Source: Streptomyces melanogenes (GTDB lineage: Bacteria > Actinomycetota > Actinomycetes > Streptomycetales > Streptomycetaceae). Taken from it: DNA of 64,000 nucleotides. The notes below the pieces were generated by a model, which ran no database searches, was not told the DNA's origin, and saw only the letters and a program-made list of their open reading frames with translations. How positions within the stretch are numbered: position 1 is the first letter of the stretch; each line of letters starts with the position of its first letter. Where the stretch lies: assembly GCF_014649795.1 (NCBI RefSeq), contig NZ_BMTS01000002.1, positions 310,001-374,000 on the forward strand, given 5' to 3'. Both the position numbers and the translations under genes were made by a program. Shown one piece after another: positions 59,989 through 64,000 of this stretch.

Positions 59989-61731
59989 ATGCTCGACCAC
60001 CTGATCCGGCGCGCCACCGTCGTCGACGGTACCGGCGCCCCCTCCTACACCGCGGACGTCGCCCTGAAAGACGGCCGCATAGCCCAGATCGCCGAGCCCG
60101 ACACCCTCGCACCCCAAACCGCCCGCACCAGCGAGGACGCCCACGGCCTGGTCCTCGCCCCCGGCTTCGTGGACCCCCACACCCACTACGACGCCCAGCT
60201 GTTCTGGGACCCGTACGCCACCCCGTCCATGAACCACGGCGTCACCACCGTCGCCGGAGGAAACTGCGGCTTCACCCTCGCCCCCCTCCACCCCGACCGC
60301 CCGGAGGACGCCGACTACACCCGCCGGATGATGGCCCGGGTGGAGGGCATGGCGCTCAAGGCCCTGGAGGACGGCGTCGACTGGGGCTGGTCGACGTTCG
60401 GGGAGTACCTGGACGCGCTGGACGGCCGCATCGCCGTCAACGCCGGGTTCATGGTGGGCCACTGCGCGCTGCGCAGGTACGTCATGGGGCCGGACGCCGT
60501 GGGCGGGCAGCCCACCCCCGACCAGCTCGACGCCATGCTGCGCCTCCTCCACGAGGCCATGGACGCGGGCGCCTGGGGCCTCTCCACCACCCAGTCCTCC
60601 ACCCACTCCGACGGCGACGGCCACCCCGTCGCCTCCCGGCACGCCCGCCCCGCCGAGCTCCTCGCCCTCTCCAAGGCGGTCGGCCAGCACGAGGGCACCC
60701 AGATCGAGGCGATCGTGGCCGGGTGCCTGGACCAGTTCTCGGACGAGGAGATCGACCTCTTCGTGGAGATGTCCGCCGTCGCCGGGCGGCCCCTCAACTG
60801 GAACGTCCTCACCATCGACGCCGCCGTCCCCGAACGCGTACCCCGCCAGCTCGCCGCCAGCGAGCGCGCCCGCCGGGCCGGCGGCCGGATCGTCGCGCTG
60901 ACCATGCCGATCCTCACCCCGATGAACATGTCCCTCGGCACCTTCTGCGCCCTCAACCTCATCCCGGGCTGGGGGGACGTCCTCAACCTCCCCGTCCCCG
61001 AGCGCATCGAGCGGCTGCGCGACCCGGGCGTACGCGCCGAGATGCTGCGCCGCGCCGACAGCAAGGAGGCCGGGGTCTTCCGGCGGCTCGCCGACTTCGG
61101 GCGGTACGTCATCGGGGACACCTACTCCGAGGCCAACGCCGGGCTCACCGGGCGCGTGGTGCGCGACATCGCCGCCGAGCGCGGCCAGGACCCCTTCCAC
61201 TGCCTGGTCGAGATCTGCGCCAACGACCGGCTGCGGACCGTCCTGTGGCCCATGCCGACCGACAACGACCCGGCCAGCTGGGCGCTGCGCCAGGAGACCT
61301 GGCAGCACGAGGACGTCCTGCTCGGCGGCTCCGACGCGGGTGCCCACCTGGACCGGATGTGCGGCGCCCCGTACACCACGCGCTTCCTCGGGGACTGTCT
61401 GCGCGGGCGCAAGCTGGTGTCCCTGGAGCAGGCGGTGAAGATGCTCAGCGACGACCCGGCGCGCCTCTTCGGGCTGCGCGAGCGGGGCCGGATCGAGGAG
61501 GGGTACCACGCCGACCTCGTCCTCTTCGACCCCGAGCGCATCGAGGCGGGCCCCGCCACCCTCGTCCACGACCTGCCCGGCGACAGCCCGCGCCTGGACT
61601 CCAAGGCGATCGGCGTCGTCTCGGTCCGCGTCAACGGCGTCGAGACGATCCGCGACGACGCGGTGACCGGCGCGGTGCCCGGCACGGTCCTGCGCTCCGG
61701 CCGCGACACGAGGACGGTGTCCGTCAAGTGA
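59989..61731 (+). CDS. amidohydrolase, N-acyl-D-amino-acid deacylase type
   Basis: A 580-residue metal-dependent hydrolase. The first metal site is FVDPHTHYDAQLFWDP (about residues 58-73), a typical D-aminoacylase/dihydroorotase-like signature. HEGTQIEAIVAG and GGSDAGAHLDRM (about 444-455) supply later ligands. Relatives cleave N-acyl bonds or cyclic imides. ATG at 59989 has AAGAGAGGGAC upstream; the frame runs further left only through repeat DNA. The stop overlaps the GTG of the aldehyde dehydrogenase. No 15-bp operator is visible upstream, although the enzyme type fits the pathway. Confidence 0.88.
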   Translation: MLDHLIRRATVVDGTGAPSYTADVALKDGRIAQIAEPDTLAPQTARTSEDAHGLVLAPGFVDPHTHYDAQLFWDPYATPSMNHGVTTVAGGNCGFTLAPLHPDRPEDADYTRRMMARVEGMALKALEDGVDWGWSTFGEYLDALDGRIAVNAGFMVGHCALRRYVMGPDAVGGQPTPDQLDAMLRLLHEAMDAGAWGLSTTQSSTHSDGDGHPVASRHARPAELLALSKAVGQHEGTQIEAIVAGCLDQFSDEEIDLFVEMSAVAGRPLNWNVLTIDAAVPERVPRQLAASERARRAGGRIVALTMPILTPMNMSLGTFCALNLIPGWGDVLNLPVPERIERLRDPGVRAEMLRRADSKEAGVFRRLADFGRYVIGDTYSEANAGLTGRVVRDIAAERGQDPFHCLVEICANDRLRTVLWPMPTDNDPASWALRQETWQHEDVLLGGSDAGAHLDRMCGAPYTTRFLGDCLRGRKLVSLEQAVKMLSDDPARLFGLRERGRIEEGYHADLVLFDPERIEAGPATLVHDLPGDSPRLDSKAIGVVSVRVNGVETIRDDAVTGAVPGTVLRSGRDTRTVSVK

Positions 61732-63188
61732 TCCTGTACGAGCCGAAGTTGTTCATCGGGGGCGAGTGGGTCGAGCCCGACGGCGGGCGGTACGAGATCC
61801 TGGACCCCGCCACCGAGGAGGTCGTCGGGCTCGCCCCCGAGGCGAGCCGCGCGCAGGTGTACGCGGCGGCCGCCGCCGCCCGGGACGCCTTCGACGGCTG
61901 GTCCCGCACCGCCCCCGAGGAGCGCGCCGCGATCCTCGACCGGGCGGCGGACGTCATCCAGCGCGAGTTCACCCCGTACGCCGAACTCGCCCGCGCCGAG
62001 ACCGGCGCCACCACCGCGACCGCGCGCGGCATGCAGGTCGCGGTGGGCGCGGCGCGCTTGCGGCGGTACGCGAAGGGCGCGCTGGAACCGGTCGAGACCG
62101 CGATCCCGCCGCAGATCAACGAGGCCGGGCCGATGGGGCGCGCGGGCGTCTTCGGGGCCGTCGCGGTACGGCAGCCGGTGGGGGTGGTCACCTGCATCAC
62201 CTCGTACAACAACCCCTGGGCCAACCCGGCGGGCAAGGTCGCGCCCGCACTGGCCATGGGCAACACGGTGGTGGTCAAACCCGCTCCCCAGGACCCCCTC
62301 TCCGTCTTCCGCATGGCCGAGGCGCTTGCGGAGGCGGGCGTGCCGAGGGGGGTGGTCAACGTGGTCACCGGCTCGGCCCCGGCCGTCGGGGAGGCGGCCG
62401 TGGACTCCCCGGACGTCGACATGGTCAGCTTCACCGGCTCCACGGCGGTGGGGCAGCGCATCGCGGAGGTGTGCGGCCGGGGCATGAAACGCCAGCTCAT
62501 GGAGCTCGGGGGGAAGGGGGCGGCGGTCGTCTTCGACGACGCGGACGTGGGGGCGGCGGTGCTGGGGATCGGCACGACGTTCTCGTTCTACAGCGGGCAG
62601 ATCTGTACGGCGCCGACGCGGGTGCTGGTGCAGCGGGCGGTGCATGACCAATTGGTCGAGCAACTCGCCGCCTACATCCGCTACTTGAAGGTGGGGGATC
62701 CCGCTGCTGCGGGGACGGTGGTGGGGCCGGTGATCTCGGCGGCGCACCGGGATCGGGTGGAGTCGTATGTGGAGCTCGGGCGGAAGGAGGGGGCGCGGGT
62801 GGTGGCGGGCGGCGAACGTCCGCCGTTGGAGCGGGGGTTCTACGTCGCCCCCACCCTCCTCGCCGACTGCACCAACGACATGCGCGTCGTCCGCGAGGAG
62901 ATCTTCGGGCCGGTGGTGGCCGTGGTCCCCTTCGACGACGAGGAGGAGGCGGTGGCGCTGGCCAACGACAGCGACTACGGGCTCCTGGACTACGTGTGGT
63001 CCGGCGACGTGGCCCGCGCGTTCCGCGTCGCGCGGCGGTTGCGGGCGGGGGGTGTGGGCGTGAACACGATCGGCCGGAACATGGAGGCGCCGTTCGGGGG
63101 CTTCAAGCGGAGCGGGGTGGGCCGTGACGTGGGCTCGTACGCCCTGCACGCGTACGGCGAGTTGCAGGCGATCGTCTGGCCCGGCTAG
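61728..63188 (+). CDS. aldehyde dehydrogenase
   Basis: A 486-residue NAD(P)-dependent aldehyde dehydrogenase. SYNNPWANPAGKVAPALAMG is the cofactor and oxyanion region, FTGSTAVGQRI the Rossmann turn, MELGGKGAAVVFDDA holds the general-base Glu (near residue 260), and SGQICTAPTRV holds the catalytic Cys (near 294). EEIFGPVVAVVPFDDEEEAV and the C-terminal GGFKRSGVGRDVGSYALHAY are standard. GTG at 61728 overlaps the preceding amidohydrolase stop by four bases, so the pair is coupled and may convert an amide or imide product onward to an acid. Confidence 0.93.
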   Translation: MILYEPKLFIGGEWVEPDGGRYEILDPATEEVVGLAPEASRAQVYAAAAAARDAFDGWSRTAPEERAAILDRAADVIQREFTPYAELARAETGATTATARGMQVAVGAARLRRYAKGALEPVETAIPPQINEAGPMGRAGVFGAVAVRQPVGVVTCITSYNNPWANPAGKVAPALAMGNTVVVKPAPQDPLSVFRMAEALAEAGVPRGVVNVVTGSAPAVGEAAVDSPDVDMVSFTGSTAVGQRIAEVCGRGMKRQLMELGGKGAAVVFDDADVGAAVLGIGTTFSFYSGQICTAPTRVLVQRAVHDQLVEQLAAYIRYLKVGDPAAAGTVVGPVISAAHRDRVESYVELGRKEGARVVAGGERPPLERGFYVAPTLLADCTNDMRVVREEIFGPVVAVVPFDDEEEAVALANDSDYGLLDYVWSGDVARAFRVARRLRAGGVGVNTIGRNMEAPFGGFKRSGVGRDVGSYALHAYGELQAIVWPG

Positions 63189-63191
63189 TCG

Positions 63192-63237
63192 GGTTCTCCG
63201 TCTGCGACCAGCCACCCACCGGCCCGCAGTCGAACGG
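63192..63237. repeat. fragment of the modular mirror repeat
   Basis: GTCTGCGACCAGCCACCCAC and GGCCCGCAGTCGAACG are recognisable pieces of the right-hand flank of the R elements, without the core arms. It lies between convergent genes, consistent with the usual location. Confidence 0.5.
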
Positions 63238-63258
63238 TCAACGCAGCCACCCAGCTGC

Positions 63259-64000
63259 TTAGTCGCCCAGGAACACCGGGTTCGTGAACGCAGCCAACGG
63301 ACCCGGCAGACCCGCCACCACCGGCGCGTGGCGCACCTCCGCCCGTACGTACGTCGCGTACGACGCCGTGGTCCGCCACTCCACCACCCCCGCCCCGGAA
63401 CCCGGCACCGCGGAACTGAACAGCGTCCCCTGGTCCGTCACGAACGCCGCCGTGCAGCCCGGCGCGCCCGTCACGTCGAGCCGCACCGCGACCGGCTCGT
63501 CGCGAGAAACCCGCAACCGCTCGCCGATCCCCGCGTGGCCGCCACGGCCGCCCGAGACCGTGAAGGCGAGGGAGACGGACGAGGACTCCGCCACGTACGA
63601 GTGGCCCGCCTTCAGGCCCGCCTGGATCGCCTCGCGGGACAGCTCGTCGGCGAGCACCACCGTCTGGGGGCCGCCGACGCGGTCGGGATCGCGGTGGGCG
63701 TCGCTGTTGCCCATCGCAGGCACCCAGCGGCCCCCCGAACGCGCCGCCACCGCCAGCGTGTTGTCCCACTCCTGGAGGGTCACCTCGTCGTCCGGCGTGT
63801 ACGCCCCGTTCCACACCTCCACCGCGTCCGCCTCGCCGAACCCGAACTTCCAGTTGCAGCCGACGCAGGTGGCGTGCGGATGGGCGGGGACGACCAGGCC
63901 CCCGGCGCGCCGGATCTCGCGGGCGAAGTGGCCGAACCGGTTGTCGCGGGCGCGGTAGCGCCAGTCGACGAAGGTGCCGGGGTCCACGCCGAGCGCCAGC
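63259..64000 (-). CDS. CehA/McbA-type PHP metallohydrolase (partial, 5' end outside)
   Basis: At least 246 residues; the start lies beyond the right edge. HPHATCVGCNWKFGFGEADA and WVPAMGNSDAHRDPD are PHP-domain metal-binding segments as in CehA/McbA family hydrolases. A C-terminal beta domain follows (SVSLAFTVSGGRGGHAGIGE, SYATYVRAEVRHAPVVAGLP). Members of this family are often exported. It is convergent with the aldehyde dehydrogenase across a 70-base gap. GTG at 63987 could look like a start, but the conserved N-terminal metal site would then be missing. Confidence 0.78.
   Translation of the reverse strand, partial: LALGVDPGTFVDWRYRARDNRFGHFAREIRRAGGLVVPAHPHATCVGCNWKFGFGEADAVEVWNGAYTPDDEVTLQEWDNTLAVAARSGGRWVPAMGNSDAHRDPDRVGGPQTVVLADELSREAIQAGLKAGHSYVAESSSVSLAFTVSGGRGGHAGIGERLRVSRDEPVAVRLDVTGAPGCTAAFVTDQGTLFSSAVPGSGAGVVEWRTTASYATYVRAEVRHAPVVAGLPGPLAAFTNPVFLGD

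Overview
The window looks like core chromosome of a Streptomyces species. The DNA is very GC-rich, GTG and TTG starts are common, and the developmental and antibiotic regulators afsK, afsS and afsR are recognisable from sequence. I see no rRNA or tRNA genes, CRISPR array, prophage or insertion sequence.

Layout. 0.1-9.7 kb is a housekeeping and regulatory block: a primase/polymerase-like protein, a TPR regulator, purU, an SCO4402-type protein, a substrate-binding lipoprotein, a membrane protein with repeated TQY motifs, and a zinc-finger anti-sigma/ECF sigma pair beside a STAS antagonist. The sigma gene appears frameshifted. 9.8-36.1 kb is mostly catabolic: CoA ligases, acyl-CoA dehydrogenases, hydratase/isomerase, SDR and zinc alcohol dehydrogenases, flavin reductase, flavin monooxygenase, DUF35 protein, lipid-transfer thiolase and a deazaflavin reductase. 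MFS transporters and a few unrelated regulators are interspersed. 36.2-41.4 kb holds a TetR gene, a VOC protein matching kbpA, afsK and a small secreted protein. 41.4-50.8 kb carries an FMN reductase/TetR pair, a second catabolic set (FadD3-like ligase, Ltp2-like thiolase, DUF35, hydratase), and an ABC exporter with a DUF4097 protein and a MarR-like regulator. 51.1-54.7 kb is afsS-afsR. 55.0-63.2 kb is catabolic again: two amidohydrolases, two luciferase-like oxidoreductases, an SDR and an aldehyde dehydrogenase. A PHP-type metallohydrolase runs off the right edge.

How the genes may work together. The scattered catabolic units look like one regulon. Their promoters carry a 15-bp operator, CTGAC-n5-GTCAG. 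I count 15 such sites in upstream regions, plus one degenerate copy over the start codon of the TetR gene at 36.8 kb, which is therefore the best candidate repressor. The enzymes would activate an acid to its CoA thioester, dehydrogenate and hydrate it, and cleave a side chain by Ltp2/DUF35-type retro-aldol chemistry, with flavin- or F420-dependent oxidations and ring or amide hydrolysis. The substrate cannot be read from the sequence; an alicyclic, steroid-like or terpenoid acid is plausible.

A second theme is a modular, mirror-symmetric intergenic repeat. Ten or eleven copies lie at gene 3' ends, and some supply the last codons and stop of the adjacent gene. Around most copies the plus strand changes from G-rich to C-rich.
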